In this document: one piece after another, positions 8,614-15,876 of the stretch
Layout of the letters: each line of letters begins with the position of its first letter
Position numbering within the stretch: the first letter of the stretch is position 1
NCBI RefSeq assembly: GCF_000516515.1
Contig: NZ_KI911784.1
Coordinates: 620,001 to 684,000, forward strand
Reading direction: 5' to 3'
Length of the DNA: 64,000 bases
From: Chloroflexus sp. Y-396-1
GTDB lineage: Bacteria > Chloroflexota > Chloroflexia > Chloroflexales > Chloroflexaceae
Translations under genes and position numbers: made by a program
The notes under the pieces: model-generated
Seen by the model: the letters and a program-made list of their open reading frames with translations, nothing else
Database searches by the model: none
Told to the model about the DNA's origin: nothing

Positions 8614-8711
8614 TCCAAATCAATGATCTAGTGCATCGCAGATGACGCGAACACTATACGGTAGGCGAGGTGCAAGAATTGTAAGTTTCCAAATCAATAA
8701 TCTAGTGCATC
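8614..8711. repeat. duplicated lgt leader segment
   Basis: TCCAAATCAATGATCTAGTG.. at 8614-8637 recurs at 8688-8711 with one base changed (ATGATC to ATAATC). The copy next to lgt includes its Shine-Dalgarno GGAG. Weaker similarity continues past the repeat (GACG, AACA), suggesting a ~74-bp tandem duplication that has since diverged. Confidence 0.65.
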
Positions 8712-8738
8712 ATAACCGACGTCAACATATGGCGACGC

Positions 8739-9503
8739 TCACAATGAAGCGGCATAGCGCACTGCATTGCGAAAAATCTGCAAACCGTCACCTTCATGCC
8801 GGGTCGGTTCACGTGTCCAGCGCGGATGTTGGTGAGGCAGTACAGCATTTTCGGGGTGCGGCATCAAACCCAGCACATTGCCCTGCGCATTGCACAGACC
8901 GGCAATTGCGTGTGGGGAACCATTCGGATTGGCCGGATACCCATCACCGAGGTACCGCAAGGCAACTAGGCCGTTGCTCTCTAGCTCGATCAGAGTGGCT
9001 TCGTCGCGCACGGCGATCCGTCCCTCACCGTGAGCTACCGGCACCTCAAGGGGGTGTTCTATCCCACGGGTAAAGAGGCAGCGACTGTTTGCCACTGCTT
9101 CAAGCTGAACCCACCGACATTCAAACTGATGAGATTCGTTCGTTGTTAGCGTGACCCGTGGGGGTTGGCGAAGGGGGCCGGGAAGTAATCCTGCTTTCAC
9201 CAGCACCTGAAAACCATTACAGATGCCAATGACCGGACGACCATCAGCCACAAATCGTTCCAGTTCCTCTCCCAAGCGATGAATTAAATCAACCGCCAGC
9301 AACCGTCCGGCTCCCAAATGATCGCCATACGAGAAACCACCAGGAATAACCAACATCGCATAGTCGGTCAGCCGGATCGAACCTTCGATCAAGCGATTAA
9401 CGTGAATCCGTTCAGGATGTGCACCGGCCAGCTCACAGGCCAGCGCAGCATCGGCATCCCGATTGATACCAGGAGCACGTAAGATAAGTACCTTCAGTTC
9501 CAC
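8739..9503 (-). CDS. purQ: phosphoribosylformylglycinamidine synthase, glutaminase subunit
   Basis: PurQ releases ammonia from glutamine for FGAM synthesis, the fourth step of de novo purine biosynthesis, together with PurL and PurS. The class I glutamine amidotransferase triad is visible: Cys95 in GICNGFQ, and His216 and Glu218 in MPHPENA. GGFSYGDHLGAGRL (55-68) is PurQ-specific. At 254 residues it is longer than the usual ~225-residue PurQ and has a longer insertion before the HPE motif. Its ATG overlaps the last 10 bp of the kinase gene. purL and purS are not in this window. Confidence 0.93.
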   Translation of the reverse strand: MELKVLILRAPGINRDADAALACELAGAHPERIHVNRLIEGSIRLTDYAMLVIPGGFSYGDHLGAGRLLAVDLIHRLGEELERFVADGRPVIGICNGFQVLVKAGLLPGPLRQPPRVTLTTNESHQFECRWVQLEAVANSRCLFTRGIEHPLEVPVAHGEGRIAVRDEATLIELESNGLVALRYLGDGYPANPNGSPHAIAGLCNAQGNVLGLMPHPENAVLPHQHPRWTREPTRHEGDGLQIFRNAVRYAASL

Positions 9504-10879
9504 TGAAACTCCATCTCCACCTCACCGATCTTAATTTGATCACCGGATTGCAGACGCCATGGGACATTCGGTGGAATCTTTTTCCCATTAATCTGCGTCC
9601 CGTTGGTGCTTTTCTGATCGGTGAGCATATAGTGATCGCCACGTCGTTCGATAATCGCATGGAGGCGCGAGGAAAACCCGCGATCATGCTCGGCCAGATC
9701 AATTTCAGGAAAATGGGTTCGCCGCGGATCGCGTCGTCCGATCCGTATCGGCGAACGATCAAGGACAACCTCCCATGTCCGATAGGGCGAGCGCACAATC
9801 AGCCGTGCAGGGGGCTTCTGAAGGGTCGCTGCTACTGGTGTGCTGGTGGGCAACGCTGTGCCACAGCCAGCACAAAACCGTGCTTGCTGTTTGTTCAAAC
9901 GACCGCATTGTTCACAAACAATACCACTTTCAGCAGCCAGTGTCGGCGACGGATGGGCAGCTTGAGGCGTCTGAGATAGTGATGACGGCGCAGATGGCTG
10001 AGATGGTGGTAAGGGTGCCATCCGGAGCGTCGGATCGACATACGCTGTCTTCAAGCGTTTGTGCAATGCTTGCTCCAATTCCAGACAACTGGCAAAACGC
10101 TTTTCGCGCTCCAGGTCCATTGCCCGGATAATAATCGCTTCGGTCTCTGGGGTAACCGAACGATTGATGCGCGTAATATCACCGCGACGTGGTGGCTGTA
10201 ACGGTACCGGTGGTACTGCTGTCAGCAGATGGAACATTGTTGCACCGAGCGCGTAAATATCCGAACGCGCATCAGTTTGACCGCGACCATACTGCTCAGG
10301 TGGTGCATAGCCAGCCGATCCCATCGCGATGGTATCTTTTGTTTTCCCAATTTTATGTCTGCGCGCCACACCGAAATCAATAAGTTTCAGAACGCCATCT
10401 GGCGTTACAATAACGTTCGATGGCTTCATGTCGCGATAAATGATCGGTGGCTGGCGGGTATGCAAATAGTGCAACACCCGACAAAGTTGAATGCCGTAGC
10501 CGATCACCTGCTGTTCGAGCATTGGTGCGTTGGCGTCACGGATCATGGCTTCGAGCGTCTTACCGGGCACGAATTCCATGATCATCGTGGGACGACCTTC
10601 ATAGACGAAGAGATCGATGACAACCGGCAAATTGGGAAAGGAGAGTGAGCGCAGAAGTTCTGCCTCTTGCAGAAAGAGTTGACGAGCTTCGGCCAGCTCT
10701 TCCGTATTCGTTTCATCGAGCGGGCGCATCTCTTTCAAGGCCCAGATACTGCCGTCACTCACTCGGCGAACACGGTAAACGGCCCCCATGCCACCACGAC
10801 CGATGAGGTTGAGTACCGTATACGCATCGGTGGTTCCCTGGATGGTCAGATTGTCTGGCAGCCGGTCGAGCATAAGCAT
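9494..10879 (-). CDS. Ser/Thr protein kinase with zinc ribbon and FHA domain
   Basis: This 461-residue protein has three modules. The Hanks-type kinase (about 20-280) shows a GRGGMGAVY glycine loop, Lys49 in WALKEM, a YRDMKPSN catalytic loop (Asp150; Tyr replaces the usual His of HRD), DFG at 168-170 and GYAPPEQYG. A four-Cys zinc ribbon (CEQCGRLN..FCAGCG) lies near 317-338. The FHA domain (about 370-450) has RIGRRDP, SSRLHAII and STNGTQING. No transmembrane segment is present, so it is soluble. A TATAAT is present at 10913-10918, but the -35 is poor. FHA domains bind phosphothreonine, so self-assembly or substrate docking is likely. Confidence 0.92.
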   Translation of the reverse strand: MLMLDRLPDNLTIQGTTDAYTVLNLIGRGGMGAVYRVRRVSDGSIWALKEMRPLDETNTEELAEARQLFLQEAELLRSLSFPNLPVVIDLFVYEGRPTMIMEFVPGKTLEAMIRDANAPMLEQQVIGYGIQLCRVLHYLHTRQPPIIYRDMKPSNVIVTPDGVLKLIDFGVARRHKIGKTKDTIAMGSAGYAPPEQYGRGQTDARSDIYALGATMFHLLTAVPPVPLQPPRRGDITRINRSVTPETEAIIIRAMDLEREKRFASCLELEQALHKRLKTAYVDPTLRMAPLPPSQPSAPSSLSQTPQAAHPSPTLAAESGIVCEQCGRLNKQQARFCAGCGTALPTSTPVAATLQKPPARLIVRSPYRTWEVVLDRSPIRIGRRDPRRTHFPEIDLAEHDRGFSSRLHAIIERRGDHYMLTDQKSTNGTQINGKKIPPNVPWRLQSGDQIKIGEVEMEFQWN

Positions 10880-11297
10880 GGCATTTTGCTGCTAATACTG
10901 ATACCAGGGCAATTATACTACACTGCACAAGAGCGATGTGTATCTGAACGATGAGGATTCAACGTTCTTTCCCTGCCTGATAGGAGGGGGTGAAGAGGCG
11001 TGAGAAGTGATCGGTAGAGGCAGATTCCACCCCTATGCCCACCTGCGAGCGGGGCCGACGGCCCACGTTGGGCAGGAATGCTGGACGGCGGACAGGTTGG
11101 GAACTTACCCCGACATACGCGCACACACATCATCGGCACGCGACCAGCAGCCTGGCCGGAGACCACCTCGGTTCAGGAAACAGTGCGCCTTTGCCCACGC
11201 TGCGGACATTCCCCTCACTCCTCACGCCTCTCCCCTTTACTCACCTCCGCTAGGTCGGGCGAGTACGTAGAAAAGCCCAAAAGCGATGCTCTTCGCC
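10880..11297. repeat. gene-free stretch with an inverted repeat pair
   Basis: The segment GGGGGTGAAGAGGCGTGAGA near 10985-11010 is mirrored on the other strand near 11208-11240 (GGGAGAGGCGTGAGGAGTG). The two arms enclose about 200 bp that include a GCGGGGCCGACGGCCC palindrome. Reading frames running through it have no protein character. It looks like a diverged intergenic repeat rather than a gene. Confidence 0.45.
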
Positions 11298-11326
11298 TTG
11301 ACGAACCACTCATTGACTGCTATAAT
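11298..11326 (+). promoter_or_regulatory. promoter of the tRNA-Leu/tRNA-Pro unit
   Basis: TTGACG (11298-11303) and TATAAT (11321-11326) are spaced 17 bp apart, placing the transcript start about 6 nt before the mature tRNA-Leu 5' end. A second TTGACT sits only 2 bp from the -10 and cannot serve as its -35. Confidence 0.8.
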
Positions 11327-11338
11327 CTGCTCGGTTAC

Positions 11339-11426
11339 GCCGAAGTGGCGGAATGGCAGACGCGACGGTCTCAAAAACCGTTGGGGATCAACCCCCGTGT
11401 GGGTTCAAGTCCCACCTTCGGCACCA
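11339..11426 (+). tRNA. tRNA-Leu (CAA)
   Basis: An 88-nt class II tRNA with acceptor arms GCCGAAG/CTTCGGC, an anticodon loop CTCAAAA reading CAA, a long variable arm (TTGGGG..CCCC) and a TTCAAGT T-loop. The 3' CCA is encoded. Codon read: UUG. Confidence 0.95.
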
Positions 11427-11439
11427 CAAAAAATTACAG

Positions 11440-11516
11440 CGGGGCGTGGCTCAGCCTGGTAGAGCGCCGCGTTCGGGTCGCGGAGGTCGGTGGTTCAAAT
11501 CCACTCGCCCCGACCA
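11440..11516 (+). tRNA. tRNA-Pro (CGG)
   Basis: A 77-nt tRNA with acceptor arms CGGGGCG/CGCCCCG, an anticodon stem CCGCG/CGCGG around TTCGGGT (anticodon CGG), and TTCAAAT in the T-loop. The 3' CCA is encoded. It follows tRNA-Leu by 13 bp and is probably co-transcribed. Confidence 0.95.
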
Positions 11517-11521
11517 AACTG

Positions 11522-11555
11522 AAAGAGCGTCTGTGCATTTACACAGACGCTCTTT
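11522..11555 (+). terminator. intrinsic terminator of the tRNA unit
   Basis: A perfect 14-bp stem (AAAGAGCGTCTGTG with its complement) and a 6-nt loop begin 6 bp after tRNA-Pro. The stem ends in CTTT and is followed by GTTAT, so the U-run is short. Confidence 0.85.
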
Positions 11556-11640
11556 GTTATCGTCAAAACCTGTTTGAGCGCAGGTATGGCGATCTGTTGA
11601 TGATGATCCTCTCCAATCGTGACACCCACCGCACCGGTCG

Positions 11641-11661
11641 GGGCAGATTCCCAATCTGCCC
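11641..11661. repeat. intergenic hairpin repeat
   Basis: GGGCAGATT pairs perfectly with AATCTGCCC around CCC. A relative (GTCGG..TTCCCAAT..CCGAC) occurs at 48213-48231. The rest of 11556-11841 holds no recognisable gene. Confidence 0.5.
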
Positions 11662-11841
11662 GCATCAGTTTACCGACGGTACCTGAAATCAGGTTGCCTC
11701 GAAACAAAGAATGGGCTTCATCACGTTTGCTCGGAATACCAACTACGCATCAGAATCCCATTCGTATTGATGGTATGCATGCATGTCAAAGTTGAACCTG
11801 CTATGATACAGATACGATAAAGACTGATAGTGAGTAAGCCT

Positions 11842-12288
11842 ATGAAGCCACGAATACTATTTCTGCTCAGTTGCTGGTTGTGGTTGGGATGTTTACTCAT
11901 ACTTGCGGGTTGTATCGATCTGGCCGCCGCTCTCCCACCCACACCTAGCCCATTTCCTACTATTCCTCGTTTGCCTACTGTCACACCCATCACCCCCGAA
12001 CCGGTTCGTACATCGGTGATCATTGTGCTAGGGCCATCAGCAACCCCTCCTCCGACGGTTAACCCATTACGCGGTCGGGTTCGGGTGGAAGCGAATGTAC
12101 GCCGTGGGCCGGGAACATCGTTTCAGGTCATTACTGTGTTGCCGGCGAATACGGAAGTGGTACTGGAAGGGCAACGTGCCAACTGGTATATGGTGCGCCT
12201 CAGCGATGGTCAGAGTGGTTGGATGTCGGCAACTGTGCTTGAGGTGGCTCCTGATGTGGCAGCACTCGTGCCGGTAGTTGCACCGTAA
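11842..12288 (+). CDS. SH3-domain lipoprotein
   Basis: About 148 residues from the ATG at 11842; a GTG at 11830 is an alternative start. A lipoprotein signal ends in the lipobox LILAGC at about residues 20-25. A Pro/Thr-rich linker follows (PPTPSPFPTIPRLPTVTP). The C-terminus is a bacterial SH3 (SH3b) domain with VRVEANVRRGPGTSFQVITVLPANTEV and GWMSATVLE. SH3b domains usually bind peptidoglycan or cell-wall peptides. The protein is therefore probably an outer-leaflet lipoprotein facing the wall. The partner is unknown. It stands alone between the tRNA unit and a long gene-free stretch. Confidence 0.82.
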   Translation: MKPRILFLLSCWLWLGCLLILAGCIDLAAALPPTPSPFPTIPRLPTVTPITPEPVRTSVIIVLGPSATPPPTVNPLRGRVRVEANVRRGPGTSFQVITVLPANTEVVLEGQRANWYMVRLSDGQSGWMSATVLEVAPDVAALVPVVAP

Positions 12289-12330
12289 GGGTGTCACTAT
12301 GTGACGCAGAACGCAACTTAAGAGCGGCGC

Positions 12331-12678
12331 AGCGGCTGCACCCGTACATCGGCATGCATCGATCAGGGTGCAGCAACGCTACGCCTGTACATCCATTGAT
12401 GGGTTTCATCCGTTGGAACGTGAGACGATGATTCTGTCACCTAGGTGCGCGGGCCTCCGGCCCGTATGGGGCGCACCTCGCCTAGTATCATCTTTCATCG
12501 CTCAGCGCCAATCCGAATCATCCATCATCACTTCGTGACCGATGCACTTTGGTGATGGATGCCTGCCAATGGTCACAGAGCGCCTATCCGACCTATTCGG
12601 TCGAGGTGCAGCAGCGCTGCGCCTGTGCATTGGCAGGCATCAGTCAGGTCAGGACGTAGCACCGCTGCGCCCGTACAT
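12331..12678. repeat. cluster of degenerate ~25-45-bp repeats
   Basis: Four related units share a GTGCAGCAGCGCTGCGCCTG-TACAT pattern: 12331-12367, 12368-12392, 12606-12648 and 12656-12678. Two of them continue into GGCATGCATCGATCAGG or GGCAGGCATCAGTCAGG. A fifth copy is at 57627-57650. Between them, 12443-12478 forms a nested palindrome: AGGTGCGC/GCGCACCT enclosing GGGCC/GGCCC. No protein-coding character is seen. Confidence 0.6.
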
Positions 12679-12689
12679 TAGAATACTTC

Positions 12690-12990
12690 TGGGGAAAAGG
12701 TGTCATCTCGACCGGGTTCCGCTCCCAAAAGACTCCCCCATCTGCTCCTGCGAGGAGAGTGGACGGGACCGGAGGAAGGTGAGCGAACCTAGCCGCGCAG
12801 GGATCGCGGGACTACTCGAATGGCCGATTTGTAAACCGTAAGCTCTTGCAGAGGTGAAGAGCAACAACTGCCCTGAGATCATGGGCCTCTGACTGCGTTT
12901 GGTATGCCTTCTAGCGAAGGGAACTTCGGGAGACAGAACCTACTCCTACCATCGCGTCGAGGAGCATGATCGGTGCGCCAACATGGTTTG
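12690..12990 (+). ncRNA. candidate structured RNA or intron remnant
   Basis: This stretch contains many local helices in close succession. They include CTCCT/AGGAG near 12745 and CCGCG/CGCGG near 12793-12809. GCTCTT/AAGAGC is near 12842-12861. CGAAG closed by a GGAA tetraloop (GNRA type) is at 12914-12927, and CTCCT/AGGAG at about 12942-12963. Phrases such as GAGGAAGGTGAGCGAACC recall group II intron domain I, but I see no domain V, no intron-encoded protein and no clear boundaries. It does not match tmRNA, RNase P or SRP RNA as I know them. The strand is assumed. From 12991 to 13313 I see nothing recognisable. Confidence 0.25.
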
Positions 12991-13313
12991 CACAGGCAGA
13001 ATTGCTATCAGGTAAGCGGATGTTTTTCAGACCTACGCCAGGTGAGAAACTTGTAAAATGACAGTAATCGGCTCGTTCTCTGTTTCGCATTAATCATCCG
13101 CGATTGGCATTCGGTCTGATGTGGACAAACGAGGATAAGGTTCTCTCAGCACTTCGGTGATTGTCAAGCGCGAGAAGCATCCTGCACAGCACGAAGCTCG
13201 CTGCTAAAGTCGTAGCTTCGTAAACAAAATGACAAAGCTGCTGGCGATCAGTGATACCATACTATATGAAACCTAAACATGCCACCTAATGGCGCCAGCA
13301 AAGGACAACTCCT

Positions 13314-14510
13314 ATGCAGCTCTTCAGTACATTATCTCGAACACGCGAAACTTTTACTATTCCAACGGATCGACCGGTAACTCTCTATGTTTGTGGTGTA
13401 ACCCCCTATGATACGACACACATGGGGCACGCCCGAACGTTCATCGTCTTTGATGTATTGGTACGCTATTTGCAGTGGCAAGGGGCAACGGTACGCTACT
13501 GCCAGAATGTGACAGATGTCGATGATCCGCTTTTCGAGCGTGCCCGGCGTGACGGTGTGCGTTGGGATGAACTCGCCGAACGTCAGATCGCGCAGTTACG
13601 TGCCGATTGTGCCGGTCTGAACATCTTGCCGCCAACCTTCTTTCCACGAGTAAGCGAAGAAGTAGGGGCCATGATTCCGATCATTGAGCGCTTGATCGAA
13701 CTCGGTCATGCCTACGTAGTTGATGGTAACGTCTATTTCAGTATTCAAACCGATCCCGATTTTGGCCGTATGGCTCGGATGGGGTACGACGAACTTCTGG
13801 CAATTGCCAATCAACGCGGTAACAACCCTGCTGATCCCAACAAGCGTGACCCGCTCGATTTTGTGCTCTGGCAGCGTGGTAATCCCGACGAGCCGAAGTG
13901 GGAGAGTCCATGGGGACCAGGTCGACCAGGTTGGCATATTGAGTGTAGTGCAATGTCGCAACGTTACCTCGGCGATCAGATTGACATTCACGGTGGTGGT
14001 GCCGATCTCATCTTTCCACACCACTCGTGCGAGATTGCCCAAAGCGAATCGGCTACCGGTAAACGTCCGTTCGCCCGCTTCTGGATGCACGTCGGTCTGG
14101 TCTGGCTCGATGGCGAGAAGATGAGTAAATCGCTCGGCAATCTGGTCTTTGTCCGTGACGTACTACAGATCCATCACCCGGATGCCATTCGCTGGTATTT
14201 ACTCAGTGAACATTACCGCGAGGAGTTTGATTATCGTCGCGAGGCTGTCGCACGCTACGAGCAATATGCCGCCGATGTCCGTAACGCTTTGAGTCTACCG
14301 AGTGGTACACACAGTCCACTCGATCTCAGCCGTGGATGCAATGACGTGATTGCCGAGATGAACAACGATCTGAATACGCCAGCCGTGCTGGCAACCCTGC
14401 ATGCGATGGCAGGTTTGATCATTGACGCCGCTCAGGAGGGACGCGATGTAAGTGCAGCGCAGGCCACGGTACGCGACCTGGCTCTGATGTTGGGGTTCAC
14501 GTTGCGTTGA
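13314..14510 (+). CDS. cysS: short cysteinyl-tRNA synthetase (CysS/MshC-like)
   Basis: This class Ia synthetase of 398 residues has the HIGH-type motif THMGHA (about 35-40), NVTDVDDPL, the zinc/Cys-binding WHIECSA and HHSCE, and the KMSKS motif GEKMSKSLGN. A DALR-like helical segment follows, but the protein ends about 60 residues before a typical CysS, so the C-terminal anticodon-binding part is missing. Several phrases (CGVTPYDTTHMGHA, GGGADLIFPHH, SLGNLVFV) are closer to MshC, which ligates cysteine to glucosaminyl-inositol, than to E. coli CysS. It may charge tRNA-Cys or form a Cys ligase of other use. AGGA precedes the ATG. Confidence 0.75.
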   Translation: MQLFSTLSRTRETFTIPTDRPVTLYVCGVTPYDTTHMGHARTFIVFDVLVRYLQWQGATVRYCQNVTDVDDPLFERARRDGVRWDELAERQIAQLRADCAGLNILPPTFFPRVSEEVGAMIPIIERLIELGHAYVVDGNVYFSIQTDPDFGRMARMGYDELLAIANQRGNNPADPNKRDPLDFVLWQRGNPDEPKWESPWGPGRPGWHIECSAMSQRYLGDQIDIHGGGADLIFPHHSCEIAQSESATGKRPFARFWMHVGLVWLDGEKMSKSLGNLVFVRDVLQIHHPDAIRWYLLSEHYREEFDYRREAVARYEQYAADVRNALSLPSGTHSPLDLSRGCNDVIAEMNNDLNTPAVLATLHAMAGLIIDAAQEGRDVSAAQATVRDLALMLGFTLR

Positions 14511-14577
14511 GGGTATGGTTGCACGGGCAAGGCGCATCCCCGTCTGAGCGTGGAAACACCGCGCAGTGCACAGTATT

Positions 14578-14612
14578 CCCCCGTTCTCTCCCACCAGAGG
14601 AGAGAACGGGGG
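14578..14612. terminator. bidirectional hairpin between cysS and ftsZ
   Basis: A perfect 13-bp stem (CCCCCGTTCTCTC and its complement) with a 9-nt loop lies between two convergent genes. The same sequence flavour recurs near 3260, 33880, 47945 and 63040, so it belongs to a dispersed palindrome family that may double as a terminator. Confidence 0.65.
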
Positions 14613-14660
14613 CGAGGGGAAGGTGAGGGAGAACGCACTGATACTCGTCTGACCGGTACG

Positions 14661-15851
14661 TTAACGCTGACGATTCCGATCGCGCCCTCGTAAGAAGGGC
14701 GGAATATCGAGATCATCATTGCTAATCGTCGGACGTACCGGCTGCACTGGCGGTGTCTGTGCTGGTGTTGTTGGTGTCGGCTGGCGCGGCCGTTGTGTGG
14801 CCTGACCGCCGATCTGGCCGGTGGCCTGACCGGTGCTTGTTGCTGCTGTCGGATACGACCGGGTGCGTTGAACGTTCGAGGTACGATTGACATCAAAGCC
14901 GGTCGCGATGAGTGTGATCTTAATCTCACCGGGAGGGAAGTTTGGATCAATCACCGCGCCGATAATGATATTGGCATCAGGATCAACTTGCTTAGCGACG
15001 ATGTCTGCCGCTTCGTAAACTTCCATAATGCCTAAATCCTCACCACCGGTGATATTGAAGAGCACTCCCTTCGCGCCATCGATACTTACTTCGAGCAAGG
15101 GACTGGCAATCGCCTGATTCACTGCATCGATTGCGCGGGTATCACCTTTGCCGTAGCCAACCGCCATCAACGCTGAACCTTGCTGCGCCATAATGGTCTT
15201 CACATCGGCAAAGTCAACGTTGATCAAGCCACGCTGCGTAATTAGGTCTGAGATACCCTGAATACCTTGCCGCAACACATCATCGGCCATCTGAAATGCC
15301 TGTTGGAAAGTCGTGTTCTTGCTGGCCGTTTGCAACAGACGGTCATTAGGAATAACGATCAGGGTATCAACCACCGGACGCAACTGTTCGATACCCGCCT
15401 CAGCGACCTTGCGACGGTGATTTCCCTCAAAGGTGAAGGGACGCGTGACAACGCCAACAGTCAATGCGCCAAGGTCATGGGCAATTCCGGCGATAATGGG
15501 CGAGGCGCCGGTACCGGTACCCCCACCCATACCGGCAGCCACAAACACCATATCCGCGCCCTTCAACTGCTCGTAAATGTCTTCTTGATTCTCTTCAGCA
15601 GCTTTCTGACCAATAACCGGATTCCCGCCACTGCCGAGGCCGCGTGTGAGCTTATCACCGATCCGAATCCGCACCGGGGCCAATGAGTGCATCAGGGCTT
15701 GCACATCTGTATTAACCGTAATGAATTCAACCCCCTGGACACCGGCGGCAATCATGCGGTCTACTGCATTGCTGCCACCGCCGCCGACACCGATCACCTT
15801 GATCTGAGCGAAGTCTTCTAGCGAGAAGCTATTGCTGCTACGATCAACCAT
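14661..15851 (-). CDS. ftsZ: cell division protein FtsZ
   Basis: FtsZ is the tubulin-like GTPase that builds the division ring. The 396-residue protein shows [10 protein letters not shown] (21-30), the GTP-binding signature GMGGGTGTG (107-115), and the T7 loop [11 protein letters not shown] with the catalytic Asp. A Pro/Thr/Gln-rich linker (about 325-375) leads to the C-terminal peptide [13 protein letters not shown], which should bind FtsA. AGGAGG precedes the ATG. It is the last gene of the division and cell-wall cluster, 25 bp after ftsA. Confidence 0.98.
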   Translation of the reverse strand: MVDRSSNSFSLEDFAQIKVIGVGGGGSNAVDRMIAAGVQGVEFITVNTDVQALMHSLAPVRIRIGDKLTRGLGSGGNPVIGQKAAEENQEDIYEQLKGADMVFVAAGMGGGTGTGASPIIAGIAHDLGALTVGVVTRPFTFEGNHRRKVAEAGIEQLRPVVDTLIVIPNDRLLQTASKNTTFQQAFQMADDVLRQGIQGISDLITQRGLINVDFADVKTIMAQQGSALMAVGYGKGDTRAIDAVNQAIASPLLEVSIDGAKGVLFNITGGEDLGIMEVYEAADIVAKQVDPDANIIIGAVIDPNFPPGEIKITLIATGFDVNRTSNVQRTRSYPTAATSTGQATGQIGGQATQRPRQPTPTTPAQTPPVQPVRPTISNDDLDIPPFLRGRDRNRQR

Positions 15852-15876
15852 AGACGAACCTCCTTAACATTGGGAA

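Noticed and set aside
8642-9073. 143-codon plus-strand frame opposite purQ
   Set aside because: It is the antisense shadow of purQ, which has intact catalytic residues.
11312-11326. TTGACT immediately before TATAAT as the tRNA promoter -35
   Set aside because: The 2-bp spacing is impossible. TTGACG at 11298 has the right 17-bp spacing.
11078-11686. 202-codon plus-strand reading frame
   Set aside because: It runs straight through the promoter, both tRNAs and the terminator, and has no family character.
12542-12841. 99-codon frame in the gene-free gap
   Set aside because: It covers repeat units and helices of the structured segment, and no protein family is apparent.
12690-12990. tmRNA, RNase P RNA or SRP RNA
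   Set aside because: No tag reading frame or tRNA-like ends, no RNase P conserved core, and no SRP GGAA/GCAGCC domain IV motif could be found.
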